32,717 bases of DNA from positions 1-32,717 of the forward strand of contig CAMOZY010000024.1 of the NCBI GenBank assembly GCA_946631295.1. The letters are read 5' to 3'. Below are positions 1 through 7,593 of this stretch, piece after piece. The stretch's first letter is position 1. Each line of letters opens with the position of its first letter. The translations under genes were made by a program, and so were the position numbers. The notes beneath the pieces were generated by a model, which made no database searches, was not told the origin of the DNA, and was given only the letters and a program-made list of their open reading frames with translations. The stretch is from an uncultured Lachnospiraceae bacterium (GTDB lineage: Bacteria > Bacillota > Clostridia > Lachnospirales > Lachnospiraceae).

Positions 1-49
1 CTACGCACTTATCATTTGTGTATACTAAAGATTCCTTACCATACTGCAT
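1..49 (-). CDS. N-terminus of an unidentified protein, cut by the window edge
   Basis: A start codon at 47-49 (minus strand) is preceded by a good ribosome binding site, GAGGTG, at 55-60. Sixteen codons are visible, reading MQYGKESLVYTNDKCV, open to the edge. The YTNDKCV end recalls the start of a 4Fe-4S motif (DKCxGCxxC) seen at the N-terminus of some clostridial sensory proteins, but the next residues lie outside the window, so this is only a guess. The gene is transcribed leftwards, away from the CPBP operon end. Confidence 0.5.
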   Translation of the reverse strand, partial: MQYGKESLVYTNDKCV

Positions 50-60
50 TTTTTCACCTC

Positions 61-91
61 GCAAAAAATAATACACAGGCAAACCTGTGTA
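61..91 (-). promoter_or_regulatory. Hairpin plus T-run in the leader of the left-edge gene
   Basis: TACACAGG (72-79) and CCTGTGTA (84-91) form a perfect 8-bp stem with a CAAA loop. On the minus strand the stem is followed by ATTATTTTTT, directly ahead of the ribosome binding site at 55-60. It could be an attenuator, an operator or a simple terminator of upstream transcription. The sequence does not decide between these. Confidence 0.45.
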
Positions 92-199
92 CTATTTTAC
101 CACATATTCAGTATTTTAGCGGTATAGAATATACTTTTACGGTTTTTAACCACAGAAAAATTAATGACTTTTAAACCGCGGTTTTAACTGAGATTTTAA

Positions 200-1132
200 C
201 TACTGCTTTTCCGTTTTCTGTTCACCCTTCCCCCATATAATCATCACAGGTATGACCACCACGAGAAGTGCTATGCACATTGCAATCATTCCTGTTGGAA
301 GATCCGTGGTCTTATTGTCAGGGTTGATGTATCCGGCAAGTATTGAGGGGTTAGAATTATTGACCGCGTGCATGATGGCTGCCGGCCAGACGGATCCGCT
401 CTTTTCCGTGATGAAAGTAAGAAGTACTCCCATAAGAGTACAGAATACGCACATACATATTATACCGAGATAAGGAAATCCCGGATAATCAGTGCCGAAG
501 TTATGTCCTATGCATGTAAGAGGTGCATGCCATAGCCCCCAGATCACACCGCCTATGATAAGCGCTCTTTTCCTGCCTGTGATCTTAAGAAGCTTGGGCA
601 TCATATAACCGCGCCATCCGCCCTCTTCTCCGAATGCTGCAAAAGAACCGACTGTTCCGGTCACTATCGCATATACCGGCATCAGCATAAGTATTCTTTT
701 CTCTACATCAAGGCTGATATAGTACTCCGGATCGTACAAAGACGGACACATTGCAAGTTCTATCAGGTTACTGAGTTCCATATAGAGCCAGGGAACCAGA
801 CACGCGAAGAGGAAATACTTCCACTTTCCGTCCTTAAGGACTATTCCGAAATATGAATTGTTCTCACCGTCAAATCTGAATCCTTCCTTCGTGATCACTC
901 TTGTAAGAACGTGACATATCACGGGGAACATCATGCCGAGAGCAACGAATGACTGTCTCATGGTCCCCATGTCTTCCCATGTGGAACCGTCCGGATTTGC
1001 TATGAAGAACCATAGAAAAGTAATAACAAATGTGAGTCCGAGAAATATCAAAAGTCTCTGTGTATCACTGTATTCTCTCGTACTTCTTTTGGTATCGTCA
1101 TAAACTTTAGTCATAGCCTTTGCATCACTCAT
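200..1132 (-). CDS. CPBP family intramembrane metalloprotease
   Basis: The protein has 310 residues, is very hydrophobic with about eight membrane segments, and carries the CPBP/Abi (type II CAAX prenyl protease-like) motifs: EEGGWRG, then WGLWHAP, then the H-N motif in IMHAVNN. These supply the glutamates and histidines of the intramembrane active site. The start at 1132 follows AAAGGAGAG; an ORF extension to 1195 would overlap the previous gene needlessly. With this start it overlaps the upstream permease by 8 bp, so it is the last gene of the GntR/ABC operon. CPBP proteins often accompany bacteriocin or peptide immunity and export loci. A role in peptide processing or self-protection is an inference here. 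Confidence 0.88.
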   Translation of the reverse strand: MSDAKAMTKVYDDTKRSTREYSDTQRLLIFLGLTFVITFLWFFIANPDGSTWEDMGTMRQSFVALGMMFPVICHVLTRVITKEGFRFDGENNSYFGIVLKDGKWKYFLFACLVPWLYMELSNLIELAMCPSLYDPEYYISLDVEKRILMLMPVYAIVTGTVGSFAAFGEEGGWRGYMMPKLLKITGRKRALIIGGVIWGLWHAPLTCIGHNFGTDYPGFPYLGIICMCVFCTLMGVLLTFITEKSGSVWPAAIMHAVNNSNPSILAGYINPDNKTTDLPTGMIAMCIALLVVVIPVMIIWGKGEQKTEKQ

Positions 1133-1901
1133 ATTCTCTCTCCTTTCTCTCATATATGCACACTGAAATACGATATGAGATGTAATAGAATGCAAGAGTA
1201 ATGAGCGGAGAAATGACCGCCATGAACATCAGTGCAAAAGAGTGAGCTTTAGCCCAGTCCATTATGCGATTGAAATCTATTATTTCTAATACCTCCAGAT
1301 TTCCGAAGAAAAGAAAAGCCACAGCAAACCATGCCAGGACCTCAAGAATACCTGTCTTGATCATCTGTCCTTTTTCTTTTCCGAAGGCGACAAAAACAGG
1401 AAATTCGATGCTTGCGCCGATAAGTGCCAGGGAGAAAAGTTCGATCAAAAATGATGAAATAAGCATCAAAATATCCAGAACAGCGCCATCGGACAAAAAC
1501 GCCATGGAGATGACGCACCATATTACGCAGATTGATAAAGCCGAATAAATGCATATGCCTATGAATACATACTTTTCCGCGATATATGTTCGCTTTGAAA
1601 GAGGCGTTGCAGACAGATATGCATGTATCTTGCTCTTCTCATCGTTTTGGATCACATTCGGAATCCACATGGCTATAAAACTGATGAACATGATTGGCAT
1701 TATCTGAGCAGGCATTGAAACAAGATAGTCAAGAAAACTCATGACCTCACCCTCGGAATTTTCCAGAAGCCAGTCATCCGGTGTATCTGCGAATGCCACG
1801 ATCAGTTTGAGAACCACAAGCAATATTGTAAGAACGGAAAAAACAGCAACATGCTTCTTACCACTAATAGAGAGAAAATCCTTATATAATAATCCGCCCA
1901 T
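1125..1901 (-). CDS. ABC-2 type transporter permease (second of two)
   Basis: This 258-residue membrane protein has about six hydrophobic segments and begins MGGLLYKDFLS, a start typical of ABC-2 permeases. Its ATG shares one base with the TGA of the preceding permease (TGATG), which indicates translational coupling. It lacks ATP-binding motifs and must depend on the ATPase encoded two genes upstream. The two permeases probably form a heterodimer with an ATPase dimer. The substrate is unknown; related GntR-controlled modules (YtrA type) respond to cell-wall-active antibiotics. The 3' end overlaps the CPBP gene. Confidence 0.82.
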   Translation of the reverse strand: MGGLLYKDFLSISGKKHVAVFSVLTILLVVLKLIVAFADTPDDWLLENSEGEVMSFLDYLVSMPAQIMPIMFISFIAMWIPNVIQNDEKSKIHAYLSATPLSKRTYIAEKYVFIGICIYSALSICVIWCVISMAFLSDGAVLDILMLISSFLIELFSLALIGASIEFPVFVAFGKEKGQMIKTGILEVLAWFAVAFLFFGNLEVLEIIDFNRIMDWAKAHSFALMFMAVISPLITLAFYYISYRISVCIYERKEREYE

Positions 1902-2680
1902 CAGATGACACCTCTCTTTCTTTCAGCAATGTATAAAGAGAGACCATAACTAAGCGCACTTACCAAAAGTGCAATGATCAGGAATACATATCCCTTTTCA
2001 CGGAAATAATCCAAGGGCTTCCAGAATGTGACCGAATCAAATCCCTGCTCCTCGATAAAAATCCGTATGAACACAGATTTAACGCCCTGAAACTTTATGA
2101 TCACAAAAGAAAGAATGATCGTAAGAAGGGAGAAAACCTGGGCATACTGTTCTTTACCGTAACCGAGAATCACACAATACAGGATCACCAGGGCACTGTA
2201 TATACTCAGTATGGATGCGCATGAAATGATGATCCCCAGAAAGCTTCCAAAGCTCATGATGTCCGTAATGGAACTGAGTACAAGAGCAAGAATGATATCC
2301 ACCACCGCTCCGATCCCACACAATGCATAGATCGTCAGGAATCTTGAAAGCATTCTCTTTTTCATTGATACGGGAAGCGAAGCCGAAACCTTAAAGAACC
2401 CTGCCTTTCCGTCCGCAATGAATACGTTCAGCATATCTCCCACGCTTACTATCGGGATCAGCATGAACAATACAAGAACCATGGAACCGAGATTCTTAAC
2501 ATCAACCTGAGACATGTTATTGTTCTCGTCCAGCAGAGCCACTCCGGCTTTCGCAAGATTACCGAAACGGCTGCTGAGAACATACAATATCGATATGACC
2601 ACCACTCCGGCTATGATGTATGCAAAAGTGGTGAGCTGTTTTTTTAGGCACATGATGTCCTTGATTATCAAACCTTTCAT
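1901..2680 (-). CDS. ABC-2 type transporter permease (first of two)
   Basis: This 259-residue integral membrane protein has about six predicted membrane segments and an N-terminus (MKGLIIKDIMCLKKQ) common to ABC-2 permeases encoded next to YtrB-like ATPases. GAGGTAAAACT precedes the start. It lies 35 bp after the ATPase gene and directly abuts the second permease, so all are very likely one transcript. It resembles the second permease only in general layout. I cannot assign a substrate. Confidence 0.83.
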   Translation of the reverse strand: MKGLIIKDIMCLKKQLTTFAYIIAGVVVISILYVLSSRFGNLAKAGVALLDENNNMSQVDVKNLGSMVLVLFMLIPIVSVGDMLNVFIADGKAGFFKVSASLPVSMKKRMLSRFLTIYALCGIGAVVDIILALVLSSITDIMSFGSFLGIIISCASILSIYSALVILYCVILGYGKEQYAQVFSLLTIILSFVIIKFQGVKSVFIRIFIEEQGFDSVTFWKPLDYFREKGYVFLIIALLVSALSYGLSLYIAERKRGVI

Positions 2681-2715
2681 AGTTTTACCTCACCGGTGAA
2701 CCTGGAACCGTTCAC

Positions 2716-3582
2716 TCATCTCTTTCCGTTTACATAGCCGATCATGATCTGTTCAAGCTCAGCTCTTTCAATGACCATTCCGGGATAAAGCTTCTCAGCG
2801 GCATGTCTGTCATTAACGAGGATCTCTGCACCGTAGTCACTCACTTCGGAATTTACGATAAGTGTCTCGCTTACCTTAGAAAGCTCATCCTTTTTACACT
2901 TTACGACAGCGTGTTTTTCAAGGATCTCATCCTTATTGCCGGACAAAACGATCTTTCCTCCGTCGATAAACACGACCTCATCGGCGATCTTCTCAAGATC
3001 ACTTGTGATGTGTGATGACAGAAGTATGGTATGGTCCTCTTCCACCACGAATTCACGGAAGATTCCTATCATCTCGTTTCTTACGATTGGATCAAGTCCG
3101 CTTGTGGGCTCGTCCATGATAAGAAGCTTCGCATTATGTGAAAGTGCAACTGCAATCTGGAGCTTCATCCTCATACCTCTTGAGAATGCGCCACACTTTT
3201 TCTTTGAAGGAAGTGAGAACTTCTTCAGGTTTTCAAAGAAAGCATCTTCATCCCAGTTCTTATAGATATTCTTCATCATGATATCGATGTCGCGTCCGGT
3301 CATAAATTCATGGAAGCCCATCTCATCAAATACGACACCGATATCTTCTCTCAAGTATGCCGTATCCTTATTAACACTCTCACCGAAAAGAGTTATCTCT
3401 CCCGAATCGCGCTTTATCACATCCAGTATCAGACTGATCGTGGTAGTCTTGCCGGCACCGTTCTGACCGATGAATCCGCATACGGTACCTTCAGGTACTG
3501 CAAAGCTTATATTATCAAGCTTGAAATCACCGTAATCCTTGGTAACATTCTTAAGTTCTATAACATTCTTAACTTCATCCAT
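2716..3582 (-). CDS. ABC transporter ATP-binding protein
   Basis: This 288-residue ATPase has all nucleotide-binding motifs: Walker A GQNGAGKTT near residue 40, signature SRGM near 134, Walker B LLIMDEPTSGLD near 155, and the SSH switch histidine. The C-terminal 70 or so residues form the extra domain typical of export ATPases of the YtrB/BcrA type. AGAGGAA precedes the ATG. It is encoded between the GntR regulator (71 bp upstream) and two permeases. The set is best read as an exporter or resistance pump induced when the GntR repressor is relieved. Confidence 0.92.
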   Translation of the reverse strand: MDEVKNVIELKNVTKDYGDFKLDNISFAVPEGTVCGFIGQNGAGKTTTISLILDVIKRDSGEITLFGESVNKDTAYLREDIGVVFDEMGFHEFMTGRDIDIMMKNIYKNWDEDAFFENLKKFSLPSKKKCGAFSRGMRMKLQIAVALSHNAKLLIMDEPTSGLDPIVRNEMIGIFREFVVEEDHTILLSSHITSDLEKIADEVVFIDGGKIVLSGNKDEILEKHAVVKCKKDELSKVSETLIVNSEVSDYGAEILVNDRHAAEKLYPGMVIERAELEQIMIGYVNGKR

Positions 3583-3653
3583 TTTCTATTCCTCTGTAGA
3601 GGCGATAGCCTTCCAATGTTTACATGAATCTTGCAAATGCAGGGAACAGCCCC

Positions 3654-4049
3654 TCACTCACCCTTCTCCTGACCTGCTCTTTCCTCGTAAATGATCTCAA
3701 GCATCTCTTTTAATTCATCAAGGGATATCTTACCCAGGACAGCCTTATCTGCTGCCTTCTCAATACATTCCTCGATAGCGTACTTCATATTCTCCTTCAT
3801 GAGTTCGGGATTGATGCCCTTTACAAAGCTTCCCTTTCCCACAACGGATTCTATGTAGCCGTCACGCTCGAGATCCTCAAATGCTCTCTTTGTTGTGATG
3901 ACGCTGATCTTAAGGTCCTTGGCCAGGATCCTCATTGACGGAAGGGCTTCTCCTGCAGCGAGTTCCCCTGTCATGATCAGACTCTTGATCTGTTCCTCGA
4001 TCTGCTCATAAATGGGCACTCCCGAGGTGTTACTGATAATTAAGTCCAT
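3654..4049 (-). CDS. GntR family regulator, YtrA-like subfamily
   Basis: The protein has 131 residues. An N-terminal winged helix (about residues 8-75) contains GVPIYEQIEEQIKSLI and the helix-turn-helix AKDLKISVITTKRAFEDL. The short all-helical tail (about 50 residues) marks the YtrA subfamily, which lacks a large ligand domain. The start at 4049 follows AAAGGAA; upstream in-frame codons have no ribosome site. It is the first gene of the ABC/CPBP operon. A perfect palindrome over the promoter -10 is the obvious binding site, so it probably represses its own operon. Confidence 0.9.
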   Translation of the reverse strand: MDLIISNTSGVPIYEQIEEQIKSLIMTGELAAGEALPSMRILAKDLKISVITTKRAFEDLERDGYIESVVGKGSFVKGINPELMKENMKYAIEECIEKAADKAVLGKISLDELKEMLEIIYEERAGQEKGE

Positions 4050-4105
4050 ATGGATTTCCTTTGTGCGCTCAGCGGGATAGTCCTGCGCATGAACCACTCC
4101 GCCTT

Positions 4106-4158
4106 AATGATTAATCATTGTATATATTCAATATATACACTCTATATACACTTGTCAA
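4106..4158 (-). promoter_or_regulatory. Promoter and GntR operator of the ABC/CPBP operon
   Basis: On the minus strand TTGACA (4153-4158) and TATATT (4130-4135) are separated by exactly 17 bp. A perfect palindrome GTATATATT-G-AATATATAC (4120-4138) covers the -10 box. The 9-bp unit TATATACAC occurs twice (4132-4140, 4143-4151). A second perfect palindrome, AATGATTAATCATT (4106-4119), lies at the likely transcription start. YtrA-type regulators are known to bind such palindromes, so autoregulation is the natural reading. Confidence 0.8.
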
Positions 4159-4186
4159 CACCCTATCGTTAAATGTACGTTAAATG

Positions 4187-4218
4187 AAAAAAGACTCCCG
4201 ACATAATTGCCGAGAGTC
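4187..4218 (-). terminator. Intrinsic terminator after the glycosyltransferase
   Basis: GACTCTCGGC and GTCGGGAGTC form a 10-bp stem with an AATTAT loop, followed on the minus strand by TTTTTT. It ends the DUF1653/nucleotidase/glycosyltransferase transcript just before the GntR promoter. Confidence 0.88.
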
Positions 4219-4225
4219 CGGAAAT

Positions 4226-5254
4226 TCAGTTAAACTTAAATATCTTCTGCGCTATCTTATAGCATTCAACGGAGACCTTGCGTCCTCCCTTTCCGGGAAG
4301 GTTCATGGCATTACCCGCAATTCCGCTTCTGAGATAACCCCAGAGATGCTTGTCGCGATCCTTGATATATGCCCAGAGCTTTGCCTTCTCCAGAAGACTG
4401 TCTTCCGTGTTCTTCTTGATCAGAAGTATCGAGGAGATCGTGGTCATGATCTCAAGATAATTCCTCATGTACTTATATCTCTTCTTGTCTTTCAGGGCCT
4501 TGGTCTTATTATCAATGAGATAATCGATCATCAGATAATTGACCCTGAGCTGCTGATCGATCCTGGAGATCATGATCTCTTCATTGACCGACTGTCCTTC
4601 GCGTCCGATGTAGTACCTGTAGAAATTAACATCCAGGTAGCACATCTTCTCCACATGAAGAAGCGGAGCAAATACATAATAGTTATCTACATAGAATGTA
4701 TGCTCGGGAAGAACCATTCCGGAATCCCTCAGAAGCTGTGTCCTGTATATCGCAGCATGCATCAGGATATAATGACCCTTTGAAAAATGATGACAGTCGC
4801 TCCAGGTAAATATCTCATCCTGCGGGAACATCCTGCGGTAATGGATGACCTTCTTGCGCTTCTCTCCCTCTTTTTCATATACGTAATTGCATATGAGAAG
4901 ATCGAGTTTCTCACCGCACATTACGATTTCCTTGAGTTTACCGAGGATCTTCGCATATGCGGATTTCTTTACCCAGTCATCGGAATCAACAACCTTGAAG
5001 AAGAGTCCGGTAGCATTCTGGATACCTGTATTGACTGCACCTCCATGGCCCTTATTGGGCTGGTCTATTGCGCGCACTATTCCGGGATATTTCTTCTCAT
5101 ACTCTCTTGCAATTTCCAGAGTATTGTCCTTGGTGGAACCGTCATTGATAACCAGTATCTCCACATCATCTCCGCCGGGAAGCAGTGATTCTATAGCCTT
5201 GGACATATAGGCTGCGGAATTATAACATGGAATAGCGATCGTCAAAAGTTTCAT
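4226..5254 (-). CDS. Glycosyltransferase family 2 protein
   Basis: This 342-residue protein opens with the GT-A fold of family 2: TIAIPCYNSAAY at the N-terminus, VINDGSTKDNT near residue 35, and the metal-binding DSDDW near residue 90. No membrane segment is evident, so it probably works at the inner membrane face transferring a sugar from a nucleotide donor to a lipid or polysaccharide acceptor. The acceptor cannot be told. The ATG has only a poor adjacent ribosome site; an AAAGGAG lies farther upstream beyond a small hairpin. It is the last gene of its operon and is followed by a strong terminator. Confidence 0.88.
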   Translation of the reverse strand: MKLLTIAIPCYNSAAYMSKAIESLLPGGDDVEILVINDGSTKDNTLEIAREYEKKYPGIVRAIDQPNKGHGGAVNTGIQNATGLFFKVVDSDDWVKKSAYAKILGKLKEIVMCGEKLDLLICNYVYEKEGEKRKKVIHYRRMFPQDEIFTWSDCHHFSKGHYILMHAAIYRTQLLRDSGMVLPEHTFYVDNYYVFAPLLHVEKMCYLDVNFYRYYIGREGQSVNEEIMISRIDQQLRVNYLMIDYLIDNKTKALKDKKRYKYMRNYLEIMTTISSILLIKKNTEDSLLEKAKLWAYIKDRDKHLWGYLRSGIAGNAMNLPGKGGRKVSVECYKIAQKIFKFN

Positions 5255-5267
5255 TTCTTAAAACTGT

Positions 5268-5290
5268 CGGCCTTTAAGCCGTCTCCTTTA
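5268..5290 (-). promoter_or_regulatory. Shine-Dalgarno plus hairpin ahead of the glycosyltransferase
   Basis: On the minus strand AAAGGAGA (about 5283-5290) is followed by the small stem CGGC-TTAAAG-GCCG (5268-5281), then 13 bases and the ATG at 5254. Folding of the stem would bring the Shine-Dalgarno near the start codon. This is an inference from spacing. Confidence 0.35.
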
Positions 5291-5339
5291 TATATTCACT
5301 CATGAGCAGACAAGGAAACATCCACCCCTGTTCACTCAT
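5274..5339 (-). CDS. Possible 21-codon upstream peptide before the glycosyltransferase
   Basis: An ATG four bases after the nucleotidase stop opens a 21-codon frame starting MSEQGWMFP and ending KETA. GGTGAT about ten bases upstream could act as a weak ribosome site. The frame ends inside the hairpin that separates the glycosyltransferase ribosome site from its ATG, so it could be a coupling leader. No similarity is recognised and it may be chance. Confidence 0.25.
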   Translation of the reverse strand: MSEQGWMFPCLLMSEYIKETA

Positions 5340-5342
5340 ATG

Positions 5343-6284
5343 CTATGTATCACCGGGCCCGGTCTCAGCCTCACCCTCGTACTTAAGCTTTCCTCCCTTA
5401 TAGGGAACTCTTGCCGATGGAACCTCCTCAGATGCAGGATCCGTATGGACGGACTGATCATCAAAAAATATCTGGGCACCGAATGCCTTAAGTATTTCTT
5501 TTTTCTCTACACCGCCGAGGAAGAACGCTTCATCAAGACGAACATTCCAGCTACGAAGAGTCTTGATGACTCTCTCATGAGCCGGCGCACTCCTTGCGGT
5601 AACAAGTGCCGTACGTATCGGGCACTCATCCACACCTATCTGATTTCTTATCCAGGTGAGTTTCTTAAGGAATCCTGCGAAAGGTCCTTCATCAAGAGGA
5701 TTGTCCGCATTGATCTCCTCATTTTCCTCAAATGCCTTAAGCCCCTTTTCTTTGTATATAGCCTCAGATGCATCATCAAAAAGAACCGCATCTCCATCGA
5801 AAGCTATCCTGATGGATCCGTCCGTCGCACCTGAATAGGAATGATCGGTAAGGATCATGCCTGCGGCAATACCACTGTTGATCGCATTCTGAACATCATC
5901 CTCGTATGCGGAAAGGAACAGATCGGTTTTAAATGCCTGCAGATACGGTGATAAGGATGAACCGCTTGCAAGAACCGCACGGGTTATCTTAAGTCCGTAA
6001 TGCTTGATCGAATTGAAAACCCTTAGCGAGGTATTGGTCGAATTCCTTGACATGATTATGACCTCGACAAGGGGATTTTCAGGATCCCTGTCATTAAGGG
6101 CAAGCAGACTCTTTATCAGCGAAAAACCTGGGCCCGGTGCAAGAATATCCTTCTCATGCTCAAACTGATAGGACTGATATGCATCAAGGCCTTCTTTTTC
6201 GAATATTTCATTTTCGGTTGTAAGGTCAAAAAGAGCTCTGGACGAAACTCCGATGACCATTTTATCTTCAAGCTTGTACGGCAT
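5343..6284 (-). CDS. Cytosolic 5'-nucleotidase (PF06189-like, HAD fold)
   Basis: This 313-residue protein matches the bacterial 5'-nucleotidase family related to animal cytosolic nucleotidase 1: IGVSSRALFDL at the N-terminus, the HAD nucleophile motif FDGDAVLFDD near residue 165, a TAR motif near 230, FLGGVEKKEIL and the acidic FFDDQ near 275. It should remove phosphate from nucleoside monophosphates in the cytoplasm. GGGGAGGG precedes the ATG. It lies 36 bp after the DUF1653 gene and 88 bp before the glycosyltransferase. Why these three genes travel together is not obvious. Confidence 0.88.
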   Translation of the reverse strand: MPYKLEDKMVIGVSSRALFDLTTENEIFEKEGLDAYQSYQFEHEKDILAPGPGFSLIKSLLALNDRDPENPLVEVIIMSRNSTNTSLRVFNSIKHYGLKITRAVLASGSSLSPYLQAFKTDLFLSAYEDDVQNAINSGIAAGMILTDHSYSGATDGSIRIAFDGDAVLFDDASEAIYKEKGLKAFEENEEINADNPLDEGPFAGFLKKLTWIRNQIGVDECPIRTALVTARSAPAHERVIKTLRSWNVRLDEAFFLGGVEKKEILKAFGAQIFFDDQSVHTDPASEEVPSARVPYKGGKLKYEGEAETGPGDT

Positions 6285-6320
6285 AAGCCCTCCCCGGGGC
6301 TGTACAGAGCATGGATACCA

Positions 6321-6830
6321 TTAATTCCTGAGCCTGTCGCCTTCATACTTGCCAAGTATCAGCAGTGATTCCCTGAGTGACAGATACTTCGTACGTATAT
6401 CGCCTTCTGGAAGATCGACATCCACAGCAGTTGCCATAGTAAGAAGCATCTCATCCGTAAGTCTGTGATTGAGGGATGCAAGTATATGAAGTCTCTCAGC
6501 GGAACTCTTCGCATCAAGAAATTCCTCAACTTCCGGATCAAGTCCGTCTACAGCAGGTGCTGAAGCTTTAACCGGCTGTGAAGTCTTAACCTGAACGCTT
6601 CCATTTTCCACCTTTTCAAATCTCATATCCTGAGTAGCATCAGGATACTTGACCTTGTCGACAGGTGACAGAAAGTTAACGACAGGTCTTGCCCAAACCT
6701 TGGACGGATCCTCTTCAGATCTGTAAATGACCAGTCCCTCCGAAGTCTCGGTATGTTGTGCAATGGTAACGATCCTGTACAGACCGCCTTTAAAATGTTT
6801 GTAAAGTTCTCCTGCAGCAGGCTGGGCCAT
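6321..6830 (-). CDS. DUF1653 domain protein
   Basis: The protein has 169 residues. The first 65 match the DUF1653 fold: YKHFKGGLYRIV, HTETSEGLVIYRS, and WARPVVNFLS. DUF1653 has no agreed biochemical role. A linker rich in Val, Ser and Pro follows, then a helical C-terminal domain (about residues 100-169) that I do not recognise. Stand-alone DUF1653 proteins are usually about 70-100 residues, so the C-terminal part is an addition. It is the first gene of the operon with the nucleotidase, and its leader begins with a strong hairpin. Confidence 0.8.
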   Translation of the reverse strand: MAQPAAGELYKHFKGGLYRIVTIAQHTETSEGLVIYRSEEDPSKVWARPVVNFLSPVDKVKYPDATQDMRFEKVENGSVQVKTSQPVKASAPAVDGLDPEVEEFLDAKSSAERLHILASLNHRLTDEMLLTMATAVDVDLPEGDIRTKYLSLRESLLILGKYEGDRLRN

Positions 6831-6870
6831 AATGTCTCCTTGTCATGTTAACTCGTTACTTTTCAGTATC

Positions 6871-6912
6871 ATCCGTATGGCGAAAAAAGTTCGCCACACG
6901 GATTACATTATA
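6871..6912 (-). promoter_or_regulatory. -10 box and 5' hairpin of the DUF1653 operon
   Basis: On the minus strand TATAAT (6907-6912) is followed at once by arms 6890-6903 and 6871-6884, a 14-bp inverted repeat with one mismatch and a short T-rich loop. The predicted transcript would begin with the stem-loop. It may protect the 5' end or bind a regulator. No good -35 box is visible. Confidence 0.5.
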
Positions 6913-7004
6913 CCCTAAATACCTGCAAAAATATATATCCGATATGGTCACATGATGCCAAACCACAATATGATCATCTGAGGTAAAAACATCATCTCTG
7001 AGAA

Positions 7005-7394
7005 TCAGGTAAGGTTGACCCTTATAGTGCATCTGTCATCCTCAAATCCCATATCTGTCAGAGCTTCCATGATCACCTCCCTTCTTTCATCACTCATACC
7101 TTCAAATCTCATGTGATGTACATTCAGAGTGTATGTCCTCATAAGATTCTCATCCGTCACATGTGTAAGTGTGACTCCGGGATTGCTGTATCCCATTTCA
7201 CTCAGATACTGTCTCACTCCGGATACGTAATCAGCTTCGACAGGTGCGTAATAATCATTCCATATTCCGTTATCATCTCCCGAAGAGCTTTTGACCGTCA
7301 GTGTAAAAAGAAAAAAAGCTCCTGCGATAAGTACTGCCGTGATGATCCCAAGTATTACAAATTCCGCTCTGAATATCTTCTTTACCATGTTCAT
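7005..7394 (-). CDS. Small single-pass membrane protein of unknown function
   Basis: This 129-residue protein has one N-terminal membrane segment (about residues 11-32, FVILGIITAVLIAGAFFLF) and a mostly acidic, soluble C-terminal domain expected outside the cell. GGGAGGAAGATC precedes the ATG, so translation is likely. I do not recognise the family. It sits alone between the DUF1653 operon leader and the GGDEF terminator. Its leader contains a small hairpin (CAGGCT/AGCCTG, about 7454-7472). Confidence 0.7.
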   Translation of the reverse strand: MNMVKKIFRAEFVILGIITAVLIAGAFFLFTLTVKSSSGDDNGIWNDYYAPVEADYVSGVRQYLSEMGYSNPGVTLTHVTDENLMRTYTLNVHHMRFEGMSDERREVIMEALTDMGFEDDRCTIRVNLT

Positions 7395-7506
7395 GATCTT
7401 CCTCCCTTACTCATATCCAAATCTTTTATCTGATCATTTTTCCACTCGCAGCAGGCTTTACCTTAGCCTGTCTCCTGTTTACATTAACGATCATACATCT
7501 ATCCAT

Positions 7507-7553
7507 GTGTAAAATTTTTCACACAAAAAGAACCGGCTGAAAACCGGTTCTTT
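7507..7553 (-). terminator. Terminator of the GGDEF gene with adjoining palindrome
   Basis: AAAGAACCGG (7527-7536) and CCGGTTCTTT (7544-7553) make a 10-bp stem; on the minus strand a T-run follows. An A/T-rich inverted repeat with GTGT and ACAC flanks (7507-7524) lies directly downstream. Confidence 0.82.
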
Positions 7554-7593
7554 AAGCTCTTAAATCATATTCTCATGTATTCTTTTTACTGCC

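Noticed and set aside
72-91. ACAGGCAAACC resembles part of a cyclic di-GMP (GEMM) riboswitch
   Set aside because: Only one short stem is present, the word is on the strand opposite to the gene it would control, and the second riboswitch stem is missing.
173-184. Palindrome AAACCGCGGTTT after the CPBP gene as terminator
   Set aside because: It has no loop and no adjacent T-run, so termination is not supported.
4184-4783. 199-codon plus-strand frame opposite the glycosyltransferase
   Set aside because: It is antisense to a clear GT2 gene, starts inside the terminator and has no ribosome site or family match.
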